From positions 248,001 through 312,000 of the forward strand of contig NZ_CP045504.1 in assembly GCF_013376455.1 (NCBI RefSeq): a stretch of DNA of 64,000 nucleotides, written 5' to 3'. Below are positions 42,846 through 49,893 of this stretch, one piece after another (within the stretch, counting starts at the first letter, position 1; every line of letters starts with the position of its first letter). This stretch comes from Desulfolutivibrio sulfodismutans DSM 3696 (GTDB lineage Bacteria > Desulfobacterota > Desulfovibrionia > Desulfovibrionales > Desulfovibrionaceae). The position numbers were made by a program, and so were the translations under genes. Below the pieces are notes generated by a model. That model did not search any database and was not told the origin of the DNA. It saw nothing but the letters and a program-made list of their open reading frames with translations.

Positions 42846-43553
42846 GTGGAATTTCTCGCGCCGCATTTCTTGGATGTGGTCTGTCTGCTGATCTCCATCA
42901 CCATGTTTACGCTCTACAACGTGTTTATCTGGCGAAAATTGAAGTCAGATCCCATCTATACAATTCAAGGAGCATCAAATCTTGCCCGCAGGGCCTGGGT
43001 CGTTACCGTCATGGAGGAGAAAAACGACATCCTTGCCGTGCAGACGCTCCGAAATTCCACCATGGCTGCGACATTTCTCGCTTCAACTGCGATACTGCTC
43101 TCGGTGGGAGTCCTCTCGTTGACAGGCCAATTAGACACTATCGGAACCACATGGCATTCGCTCAACATCTTCGGTTCGACCGAGCAGAGCACCTTGGCCC
43201 TGAAGATTTTGGTTCTGCTGGTGAACCTGTTCATTGCTTTTTTCAGTTTCTCGTCGTCCATCAGGATGTATAATCATGTCGGGTTCATGATCAATGTGCC
43301 GTGCATGGATGGAAACTACAGCTCCTCGATGACATTCGTCGCCATGCAACTCAATCGCGCGGCAAGCCATTTTCACTTCGGGATGCATGCCTTTTATTTT
43401 CTTGTTCCCCTCGTGTTTTGGTTTTTTGGTCCGCTCTTGTTGGTTTTTTCCACGTTGGCCATGATCTGTGTCGTCTTCTGTTTGGACAGGACGTCTAAAA
43501 TGTACTGTGATTATATGACGCCGTTTAGCATGAAGAGTTGCAATCTGAAGTAG
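42846..43553 (+). CDS. DUF599-like integral membrane protein (235 aa)
   Basis: The GTG start at 42846 has GGAGGG seven bases upstream. Four membrane helices are clear (VVCLLISITMFTLYNVFIW, ATFLASTAILLSVGVLSL, LKILVLLVNLFIAFFSF, FLVPLVFWFFGPLLLVFSTL). The conserved stretch RAWVVTVMEEKNDILAVQTLRN matches the DUF599 pattern. Function is not established. It is noticeably AT-richer than the flanks. The 361 bp before it hold only the TauE terminator. Confidence 0.72.
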   Translation: MEFLAPHFLDVVCLLISITMFTLYNVFIWRKLKSDPIYTIQGASNLARRAWVVTVMEEKNDILAVQTLRNSTMAATFLASTAILLSVGVLSLTGQLDTIGTTWHSLNIFGSTEQSTLALKILVLLVNLFIAFFSFSSSIRMYNHVGFMINVPCMDGNYSSSMTFVAMQLNRAASHFHFGMHAFYFLVPLVFWFFGPLLLVFSTLAMICVVFCLDRTSKMYCDYMTPFSMKSCNLK

Positions 43554-43840
43554 CCCTCCGGGCCGTTCCGGTCTGTCCCCGGAAGAGGCCCGGGCCGCAT
43601 CCGGGGCGGCGATCCACGTTCGCCGGACACGGCATCCTCTCCCAAATAGCGGATGATACGGGGCGTCTGATGCCGGGAAGAAGCGGGCGGGTTGCCCCAG
43701 GAGGAGTCCCGCAGTGAAAGCCATGCGTGGAAGAAAGCCGGAACGGACAGATTCCGGCCAGGTGCGGCGACCACGGCCTCGGCAGGGATTTCCCTGGGTA
43801 GGACTGCCGTCGGGCCGGAACTTTTGATGGCGCGGCGGGG

Positions 43841-44239
43841 CTATTCGATGAGATTCAGATTTTTCAGAAGATGCAGCAGCATGTGCTTGTCGATGGGCTT
43901 GGGCACATACGACGTGGCGCCGCCCTTGTAGTAGGCCTCAACCACGTTCTTGGGATCGTCCAGGGCCGTGGTCATGATCACCTTGACCTCGTCGACGGGA
44001 TTGACGCCCTGGCCCCTCTCCAGCGCCCGGATTTTTTTCAGGGCCTCCTGGCCGTCCATCTCCGGCATCATGATGTCCATGCAGATCAGATCATAGGGGC
44101 GATCCTCGCGCAAAGACGCCTCGAACGCCTCCACGGCCTCCAGGCCATTGACCGCAATATCCACCTCGCCGTGGGGCGTGAGGATTTTTTGCAACACCTT
44201 CCGGCTGGTGAAATCGTCTTCCACGACCAAAACGCGCAT
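43841..44239 (-). CDS. CheY-like response regulator (132 aa)
   Basis: The start MRVLVVEDDFTSRK at 44239 has GGGTGGGA upstream. It is a complete receiver: acidic pair in VVEDDF, phospho-acceptor Asp in LICMDIMMPEMDG, Thr in IMTTALDD, Lys in SYVPKPIDK. There is no output domain, so it should act through a partner (kinase relay, flagellar switch or enzyme). The longer frame to 44668 is a shadow. About 127 bp without features separate it from the next gene upstream. Confidence 0.88.
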   Translation of the reverse strand: MRVLVVEDDFTSRKVLQKILTPHGEVDIAVNGLEAVEAFEASLREDRPYDLICMDIMMPEMDGQEALKKIRALERGQGVNPVDEVKVIMTTALDDPKNVVEAYYKGGATSYVPKPIDKHMLLHLLKNLNLIE

Positions 44240-44366
44240 ATATCCCACCCCACGGTTGCGGGCCAACAGCCCTTTTGAGAAGAGTTTGCAGCAAACCGAG
44301 GGAACATTCAAGGCCGTTTCCCTGCCAACTCCGGGCAAAACGACCGGAAAAGGCTTTCCACAGGCG

Positions 44367-44876
44367 CTACGGGCGACGTTTGGGGCAGGATTCCTGCAGC
44401 ATGCACACCCCGCAGCCCCCGGCATAGGGCATAGGCGTGAAAACGGCGTACTGCCGGTTGACGGTCCCGGCCGGGTTCCATTCCAGATCCAGAAATTTGA
44501 ACTGGCGCAGCATGTCCCGATCCGGGCTGGGAAGCGGCGCACAGCCGCCGTCGGCCACCTCGGGAACCACCTGGGCGGCCGCGCCCATGACCAGGGCAAT
44601 GGCCAGGTTGTGCAGGGAAAAGCCGTCCGAAGGCGAGATCTGCCAGGCCTGCTCGACCTCGTCCTCAATGCTTTTTTCCAGAAAGATCAAGACATAGCCC
44701 TTGCGACGGCCCAGGTCGAACCGGTAGGCTCGAAGGGCCGGGGCCCATTGCCCAAAACGGACGGCAAGCCTGTCCGCCTCTTCCTGCTCCATGCGCGGCA
44801 GGTCCGCTATTTCCATATAATGCAACATGTCGAAGCTCGGCGTGATGTCGAGCTTTTCCCGTGTGATCTTGCCCAT
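44367..44876 (-). CDS. uncharacterised cytoplasmic protein with C-terminal Cys motif (169 aa)
   Basis: ATG 44876 has GGGAGG upstream. The protein starts MGKITREKLDITPSFD and has an alpha/beta composition with no membrane span. Its end carries four Cys (GGCGVCMLQESCP), suited to a metal or Fe-S site. No family was recognised. It is on the same strand as, and upstream of, the receiver gene, so the two may be cotranscribed. Confidence 0.62.
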   Translation of the reverse strand: MGKITREKLDITPSFDMLHYMEIADLPRMEQEEADRLAVRFGQWAPALRAYRFDLGRRKGYVLIFLEKSIEDEVEQAWQISPSDGFSLHNLAIALVMGAAAQVVPEVADGGCAPLPSPDRDMLRQFKFLDLEWNPAGTVNRQYAVFTPMPYAGGCGVCMLQESCPKRRP

Positions 44877-44954
44877 GGCGGCCTCCCTTCTTACTCATCA
44901 CGAAACGAGGCCCGTTGATAAACCACCCCCCGCCGCCGGGCAACCCCCATACGT

Positions 44955-44994
44955 CGGGGCTGCCGCCCCGCACTGCGTCGGGGCTGCCGCCCCG
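44955..44994. repeat. two copies of the CGGGGC hairpin repeat
   Basis: CGGGGCTGCCGCCCCG at 44955-44970 and 44979-44994 is the reverse complement of the core repeated three times at 20.1 kb. Here the spacing is 24 bp. Confidence 0.8.
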
Positions 44995-45037
44995 AACCCC
45001 GCCCGGGGGAAATCATTTCCCCCGGACCCCCTGATAT

Positions 45038-45082
45038 CGTTGGCGTTTCCGGAGAAGCTTCGCTTCGCCGGAAACGCCAACG
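45038..45082. repeat. 15-bp perfect inverted repeat
   Basis: CGTTGGCGTTTCCGG (45038-45052) and CCGGAAACGCCAACG (45068-45082) pair perfectly around a 15-nt loop; outer bases CTGAT and ATCAG extend it. It lies in the gene-free stretch 44877-45218, which holds only hairpin repeats. Confidence 0.85.
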
Positions 45083-45158
45083 AAAATCAGGTTGGACGGA
45101 GAGAATGCTCTCTCTCGCACGCGGACGCGAAGCGCGCCGGAGTTTTTTGAAGAGGGGT

Positions 45159-45198
45159 CCAGGGGGGAACCTTTTTTTCAAAAAAGGTTCCCCCCTGG
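45159..45198 (-). terminator. 19-bp hairpin repeat downstream of ilvB
   Basis: CCAGGGGGGAACCTTTTTT pairs with AAAAAAGGTTCCCCCCTGG (45180-45198). It is followed on the plus strand by GCCGCCGGAGGC, the block that also accompanies the CCAAAGGG hairpins. On the minus strand it begins about 20 nt after the ilvB stop and is the likely transcription end. Confidence 0.75.
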
Positions 45199-45218
45199 CC
45201 GCCGGAGGCCTGCCCTCC

Positions 45219-46916
45219 CTAAACCGCCGCGCGTTCGCGCAGCATTTCGGGCGAGGCCACGGTGGCGCCGATCATGCGGGTATTGGCCTCGCCCGGGGCC
45301 ACCATGGGATAGACCTTGGCGGCCGCATCCACGGGAACCCGCACCAGGCAGGGGCCTTTGGCGCCCATGGCCCGGGCCAGGATCTCGGACGGGTCGCCGC
45401 CTTTCTCCATATCGAACACCCGCCAGCCGAACCCCCGGGCCACGGCCGGGAAGTCCACCCGGGCGCGGTAGTCCGTGGCGAAGCGCCGTCCGCCCATGAA
45501 GAGGTCTTGTTGTTGGCGCACAAGCCCCAGGCCGCCGTTGTCAAACAGCACCACGGTCATGTCGGCCTTGATCTCCGCTGCCGTGGCCATCTCCTGGATG
45601 TTCATGAGCATGCCGCCGTCGCCGCAGAAAAGCACCACCGGGGCCTGGGGTTCGGCCAGGGTCGCGCCGATGGCCGCCGGAAGTCCGAAGCCCATGGTCC
45701 CCAGGCCTCCGGAGGTCAGCCAGCGGCCGGGCGTGGTGAACGGATAGTGGCGCGCGGTCCACATCTGGTTCTGGCCCACGTCCGTGACCACGATGGCCGT
45801 CTCCCCGGCCAGGGCCGCCGCCGTGCGGATGATGGCCCGAGGCGAACCCGGGGTCGGGGAATGCGCGGCGTGCTGCCGTTTGAGGGCGGCGATGCGGGCG
45901 ATCCAGGCGGTGCGGGTCTTTTTCTCGATGAAAGGCTCCAGGTCGGCCAGGGCGCTGGCCGCGTCGGCGATGAGGCCCACATGGGCGGTCTTGATCTTGT
46001 GGATCTGGCCGGGGTCGATGTCGATATGCACCACCGAGGCCTCGGGGCAGAAGGCGGCCACCTTGCCCGTGGCCCGGTCGTCGAAGCGGGCCCCTACGGC
46101 GATCAGCGCGTCGCATTCGTGAAGGGCCAGGTTGGCCCAGGGCGAGGCGTGCATGCCGAGCATGCCCAGGCTTAAGGGGTGGCGGGAGGGGATCACGCCA
46201 AGGCCCATGAGGCTTTGCACGGCCGGGATGGCGGCCTTTTCCATGATGCGCCGGGCCAGGGCGGCCGCCCCGGAGCGGGCCGCGCCGCCGCCCAGGTACA
46301 GGATGGGCCGTTTGGCCTGGTTGATGATCCGGGCGGCTTTTTCGATGCCCTCGGGGCAGGCCTCGGGGGCCTCGTCCGGACGGCCCGGTTCGGGCCAGCG
46401 GGCGAAAGTGGCCGTCTCGGTCTGCACGTCCCTGGGAATGTCCACCACCACCGGGCCTGGGCGGCCGGAAGCGGCCAGGGTGAAGGCCTCGGGGATGATC
46501 GTCAGCAGCTCGGCCGCGCTTTGCACCCGGTAGGCCTTCTTGCACACCGGGGCGCACACCCCGGCCATGTCCACCTCCTGGAAGGCGTCGGTGCCGATCA
46601 TGGCCCGGGGCACCTGCCCGGTGAGGCACACCAGGGGGATGGAGTCCATGTACGCGTCGGCGATGGCCGTGACCAGATTTGTGGCCCCGGGGCCCGAGGT
46701 GGCCAGGCAGACGGCGGGCTTGCCGCTGACCCGGGCCATGCCCTGGGCCAAAAACGCCGCGCCTTGCTCGTGGCGGGTGAGGATGTGGCGGATGGATGAG
46801 GCGGCCAACGCGTCGTACAGCGGCAGATTGGCCCCGCCGGGGATGCCCGGGACGATGGTCACGCCCTGGCGTTCGATGAGTCTGGCGATGATGTCGGCGC
46901 CGGATTTCGTGGGCAT
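45219..46916 (-). CDS. ilvB: acetolactate synthase large subunit
   Basis: ThDP enzyme of 565 aa. The N-terminal domain has the catalytic Glu in LTRHEQGAAFLAQG and the conserved GPGATNLVTAIADAY. The central domain binds FAD (GARFDDRATGK). The C-terminal domain has the ThDP-Mg motif starting GDGGMLMNIQE. It makes acetolactate or acetohydroxybutyrate for Val, Leu and Ile. ATG 46916 has AAAGGAG upstream. A leader peptide and attenuator precede it. No ilvN (small subunit) follows, as the next 340 bp hold only hairpins. Confidence 0.94.
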   Translation of the reverse strand: MPTKSGADIIARLIERQGVTIVPGIPGGANLPLYDALAASSIRHILTRHEQGAAFLAQGMARVSGKPAVCLATSGPGATNLVTAIADAYMDSIPLVCLTGQVPRAMIGTDAFQEVDMAGVCAPVCKKAYRVQSAAELLTIIPEAFTLAASGRPGPVVVDIPRDVQTETATFARWPEPGRPDEAPEACPEGIEKAARIINQAKRPILYLGGGAARSGAAALARRIMEKAAIPAVQSLMGLGVIPSRHPLSLGMLGMHASPWANLALHECDALIAVGARFDDRATGKVAAFCPEASVVHIDIDPGQIHKIKTAHVGLIADAASALADLEPFIEKKTRTAWIARIAALKRQHAAHSPTPGSPRAIIRTAAALAGETAIVVTDVGQNQMWTARHYPFTTPGRWLTSGGLGTMGFGLPAAIGATLAEPQAPVVLFCGDGGMLMNIQEMATAAEIKADMTVVLFDNGGLGLVRQQQDLFMGGRRFATDYRARVDFPAVARGFGWRVFDMEKGGDPSEILARAMGAKGPCLVRVPVDAAAKVYPMVAPGEANTRMIGATVASPEMLRERAAV

Positions 46917-46983
46917 GGTCTGCTCCTTTGTGGGAGCCCCGCGCGCGCCGCCTTTGGGAGATGGGATGGAAAACGAAAGGAAA

Positions 46984-47015
46984 ATCCCCCGTCAGCGGTC
47001 GCGCCGACGGGGGAT
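46984..47015 (-). terminator. ilvB attenuator terminator
   Basis: ATCCCCCGTC and GACGGGGGAT form a perfect 10-bp stem (46984-46993 with 47006-47015). On the minus strand the stem is followed by TTTTCCTTTCG, a U-rich tract. It lies between the leader-peptide stop and the ilvB start, where a Val/Leu attenuator should be. Confidence 0.85.
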
Positions 47016-47041
47016 GAAGTGACGAATGAAAAAATATCCCG

Positions 47042-47137
47042 CTACGACGCGACGTGCATAACCACGCGTACGACGACGCCGGATAGGACCAGGGCGGCGC
47101 GGGCGGGGGCAGCGGTGCGGGTGGCGGAACGGTTCAT
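47042..47137 (-). CDS. ilvB leader peptide (IvbL-like, 31 aa)
   Basis: ATG 47137 with GAGGCCC upstream opens a 31-residue frame that ends in LVLSGVVVRVVMHVAS. The cluster of Val and Leu control codons strongly resembles the E. coli ilvBN leader, which ends AAVVVVRVVVVVGNAP. It stops 26 nt before the terminator hairpin on the minus strand. When charged Val-tRNA or Leu-tRNA is scarce, ribosome stalling here should prevent termination and allow ilvB expression. Confidence 0.85.
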   Translation of the reverse strand: MNRSATRTAAPARAALVLSGVVVRVVMHVAS

Positions 47138-47172
47138 TTGGGCCTCGATACTGGTTGAGAGTGCTTGGTTAT

Positions 47173-47202
47173 TGCCTAGCCCGGGCCGGGCGGCGGCGTC
47201 AA
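47173..47202 (-). promoter_or_regulatory. candidate ilvB promoter
   Basis: On the minus strand TTGACG (47202-47197), an 18-nt spacer and TAGGCA (47178-47173) lie about 36 bp upstream of the leader ATG. The -35 is good; the -10 is weak. Confidence 0.45.
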
Positions 47203-47342
47203 GGGGATTTTCATTATTCTCGGCCGTCGGCATCTCACGCCGCTGTCAGAGCTAACCAAAATCACCCGTTTCATCATTTCAGACGCCTATCTTTCCGGGG
47301 TGAGGACTTCCCTTATAGACCCAGCTCGTTTAATCTGAACCT

Positions 47343-47546
47343 ATGAGAAACAAACTCGCGACCATCGTCGCGTGGCTCGTTGGAGCGGCGGTTCTGGCTT
47401 ATTTTTCCCTGTTCGGGATCGGAGCAACCAGTTGCCCCCCGTGAGTGCTGGCTGGCGCTTCGGGAGTCGCGGGATACGGCTCCTTCATTTTGGCGAAATG
47501 GCTTGGCAGGGGGAAAAAGAAGGACCGGGAGGATGATGGGGATTGA
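47343..47546 (+). CDS. two-TM microprotein with in-frame TGA; candidate Cys-Pro-Pro-Sec selenoprotein
   Basis: ATG 47343 reads RNKLATIVAWLVGAAVLAYF, then SLFGIGATSCPP, and meets TGA at 47442-47444. Reading through in the same frame gives VLAGASGVAGYGSFILAKWL and GRGKKKDREDDGD before a second TGA at 47544. The two parts together make a plausible protein with two membrane helices, a redox-type CPPx loop between them and a charged tail. If TGA is selenocysteine the motif is Cys-Pro-Pro-Sec. The alternative is a 33-aa peptide ending at the first TGA, or a decayed gene with Cys TGC/TGT mutated to TGA. The ribosome-binding site is weak, and no certain SECIS hairpin was identified by eye. Confidence 0.4.
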
Positions 47547-47553
47547 ATTTACT

Positions 47554-47613
47554 GCGGGGCAGAGTTATCTGCCCTGCTAATTCCCGTTTTGTCATCTGAT
47601 ATATTAGCAGGGC
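47554..47613 (+). promoter_or_regulatory. two mutually exclusive hairpins at the island's left edge
   Basis: Segment 1 GCGGGGCAGA (47554-47563) pairs with segment 2 TCTGCCCTGC (47568-47577), while GCCCTGCTAAT (47571-47581) pairs perfectly with ATTAGCAGGGC (47603-47613). Because segment 2 is shared, only one structure can form. It may be an attenuator-like switch, a terminator for the preceding small ORF, or the footprint of integration. Confidence 0.5.
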
Positions 47614-47715
47614 AACTCATTGAAGTCGCTTTGGTTTCCTTCATAGTATTTGGTAAGTGCTAAATGCGAAGGCGATGAATAATTCCAAACAATTATGGAT
47701 CGCGAAGGAATTAAT

Positions 47716-48786
47716 ATGTCTCGTGACCATCATTCAAAACCTTATGACGAAGGAACACTGTTAAAACTTGAACTATTTGAAAATTATTGCAAGTCATGGC
47801 TTCCTGTGTTTATTCAATTGCCTAATGTTGTAGAAATTAACATTGCAGATTTCTTCTGCGGGCCAGGAGAAGATCAAAATGGCATCCCCGGAAGTCCATT
47901 AAGAATTATAAATACAATTAATTGTTTCAGAGACATATTGAGAAGTAAAAATAAAAGAATATGCACACTATTTAGTGACATAAAAGATAGCAAAGTAAAT
48001 TCACTGATGCGTTTAATTGATGGTATGCACACAGAATGCGTAGATATTAAGTATGAGTGCCTTGATTTTAAATCATGTTTTAGTAAATATGAACCTAAAT
48101 TTTCAGCAAAACATGCAGCAAACTTATTGTTTATTGATCCAACGGGGTTAATTGATGAAATTATGCTCAAAAAGGTGTTGAGCATGCCCAGAACAGATTT
48201 TATCCTTTTTATACCGGCAGAGCATATGCACAGGTTTAAAAATACAAAAGAATTCAAAAATAAACTACCTGGGATAGAAACAATTAATACAGATAGCCCT
48301 AAGAAATTTGCTGGAGGATTTTGTAAGCTTATTGAGTCGAGTTATACTAAAGATAGGGATTACTATCTAGCACATTTTGGAATACAAAAAAATTCAGGAT
48401 CAACACATAGCGTTGTCTTCGGTTCAGGTAGTCCGCTTGGTATTGAAAAATTTCTCATCGAATGCTGGAAATTTGACAAAGACAATGGTGAAGCATCATT
48501 TTCCCTTGAAGGTGATTTAATTATAGACAACAGACAATTCTCTTTGCCTGGTATTGTAAAAGGGGCAAAGCTAAGAAAATTTCAAGAATCTTTTAGGAGC
48601 GCCGTACTTTTAAATATAATAAGGAACAATAAGGATGCTTATTTGTATGCAATAAAATCAGCCTGCCTTCCTCGGCATGCGAAAGAAGTCCTTGCTCAGC
48701 TCAAAAAGGAAAGAAAAATAGTAAAAGTTCCTGCTTTAAGTTATAAAAAAATTTTTCATGATAAATGTATCGAGGATATTTCATGA
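47716..48786 (+). CDS. tcmP: three-Cys-motif partner protein TcmP (356 aa)
   Basis: The start MSRDHHSKPYDEGTLLKLE at 47716 has AAGGA six bases upstream, better than ATG 47695. The N-terminal two-thirds has a SAM-methyltransferase-like layout: motif I NIADFFCGPGEDQNGIPGSP and motif IV NLLFIDPTG. These are the features by which TcmP proteins are recognised, and they are encoded next to a three-Cys-motif protein, exactly as here. The C-terminal part has SVVFGSGSPLGIEKFL and a basic tail that looks like a winged helix (RHAKEVLAQLKKERKIVKVP). Biochemical activity is not established for the family. Its stop overlaps the partner's start (ATGA). Confidence 0.85.
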   Translation: MSRDHHSKPYDEGTLLKLELFENYCKSWLPVFIQLPNVVEINIADFFCGPGEDQNGIPGSPLRIINTINCFRDILRSKNKRICTLFSDIKDSKVNSLMRLIDGMHTECVDIKYECLDFKSCFSKYEPKFSAKHAANLLFIDPTGLIDEIMLKKVLSMPRTDFILFIPAEHMHRFKNTKEFKNKLPGIETINTDSPKKFAGGFCKLIESSYTKDRDYYLAHFGIQKNSGSTHSVVFGSGSPLGIEKFLIECWKFDKDNGEASFSLEGDLIIDNRQFSLPGIVKGAKLRKFQESFRSAVLLNIIRNNKDAYLYAIKSACLPRHAKEVLAQLKKERKIVKVPALSYKKIFHDKCIEDIS

Positions 48787-49490
48787 GTTTGAGTAAAATT
48801 GAATGGACTGAATGTACCTGGAATCCATTGACCGGATGCACAAAGTTCAGCATCGGATGTAATAATTGTTATGCAGAAAAAATGTCAAATCGACTAAAGG
48901 CAATGGGAGTAAAGAACTATTCCAATGGATTCAAACTAACACTTCATGAAGACACGCTTTCTATTCCAATGAGCTGGAAAAAGCCGCGAATGATTTTTGT
49001 GAATTCAATGAGCGATCTTTTTCATGAAGATGTTCCCGATGATTTTATTGTGAAAGTTTTTAAAACGATGAACTTAACTCAAATGCATACATTCCAGATT
49101 TTAACTAAAAGATCAGAAAGACTAAAGAAAATGTCTTCAGTGCTTACATGGACAAATAATATATGGATGGGTGTGACTGTTGAATCTATCATGTATAAGC
49201 AAAGAGTAAATGATTTAATTTCAACAGATGCATATATCAAATTTTTATCCTTGGAACCACTTTTAGACGATGTTCAAGGAATTGATATTAATGGGATTGA
49301 TTGGGTTATTGTTGGAGGGGAGTCCGGTCCTGGAGCTAGGCTAATGAAGGAGGAATGGGTGAAAAATATTAAAACACTATGTGTAGATAGGAGCATTCCA
49401 TTTTTCTTTAAACAGTGGGGAGGAGTAAATAAAAAGAAAACGGGGAGACTACTTGATGGCAAAACATGGAATCAGATGCCAGTAAAATAA
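48783..49490 (+). CDS. three-Cys-motif protein, DUF5131 / phage Gp37-Gp68 family (235 aa)
   Basis: The start MSLSKIEWTECTWNPLTGCT at 48783 overlaps tcmP by 4 nt and has GAGGA upstream. The family signature is complete: CTWNPLTGC followed by FSIGCNNCYAEKMSNRL, whose Cys cluster (GCNNCY) suggests Fe-S or zinc binding as in radical-SAM-like folds. Downstream blocks FVNSMSDLFHEDVPDDFI, LTKRSERL, GVTVES, FLSLEPLLDDV and VIVGGESGPGARLM are all characteristic. The end FFFKQWGGVNKKKTGRLLDG is typical too. The family occurs in phages and mobile islands; its reaction is unknown. Confidence 0.88.
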   Translation: MSLSKIEWTECTWNPLTGCTKFSIGCNNCYAEKMSNRLKAMGVKNYSNGFKLTLHEDTLSIPMSWKKPRMIFVNSMSDLFHEDVPDDFIVKVFKTMNLTQMHTFQILTKRSERLKKMSSVLTWTNNIWMGVTVESIMYKQRVNDLISTDAYIKFLSLEPLLDDVQGIDINGIDWVIVGGESGPGARLMKEEWVKNIKTLCVDRSIPFFFKQWGGVNKKKTGRLLDGKTWNQMPVK

Positions 49491-49514
49491 TGTACAGTGA
49501 TAGTATTCACTTGA

Positions 49515-49834
49515 CACCGCCGCCCCATTCTCAATCACCTCGGCCGCCCAGGCGTTGAGGCTCTTCCCCATGGCCGCAGCCGTCATGGCCGCCTTGGCGT
49601 GGACTTCCGGCCGGACGCGGATCAGCGCTTTCCGGAAGAGGGTTTGTTCGGGGCCGCCCCCCGGGCCTGGCAGGCCTCAAGGTAGTGGTCTACGGCCGCA
49701 TGAAATTGTGCGCGCATGTCCTGCACCGAGTCGCCGTGAAATCCCACGATATCCGTTATCCCGGCGATGTGCCCGACAAAACATTCGTCCTCGTCGCTGT
49801 ATTCGATCCGAGCGGCATATCCCTTATACGTCAT
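49515..49834 (-). pseudogene. hicB: hicB-type antitoxin remnant, frameshifted
   Basis: The first frame (ATG 49834, GAGAGG upstream) gives a HicB N-domain: YKGYAARIEYSDEDECFVGH, then AGITDIVGFHGDSVQDMRAQ and AVDHYLEACQARG, ending SSGKR-stop at 49622. The next frame continues the family's DNA-binding tail as ALIRVRPEVHAKAAMTAAAM, GKSLNAWAAEVIENGAA. One missing base near 49625-49635 explains the break. The tail then runs into island DNA near 49515. No hicA is adjacent (the next gene starts 60 bp upstream), so the toxin is absent. Confidence 0.75.
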
Positions 49835-49893
49835 CGGCGTCGCCTCTCATCCTTCGACGGCCTTGAAATCGTCCGGCCGCGAACGGATTCCCG

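Larger units (their letters stand above)
47580..49515 (+). other. AT-rich genomic island with a TcmP/DUF5131 gene pair
   Basis: Composition drops abruptly from GC-rich to strongly AT-rich near 47.58 kb and returns near 49.51 kb, where a broken hicB begins. The island holds exactly two overlapping genes and no integrase, transposase or tRNA. Codon use is unlike every neighbour. Boundaries are by eye. Confidence 0.75.

Noticed and set aside
47380-47580. 66-aa plus-strand frame overlapping the CPP-TGA ORF
   Set aside because: Trp/Arg-rich with no ribosome-binding site; it is a shifted reading of the more protein-like frame starting at 47343.
47200-47620. tRNA gene as the island's attachment site
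   Set aside because: No cloverleaf or TTCGA-type arm could be found, and no direct repeats at the two island ends were recognised by eye.
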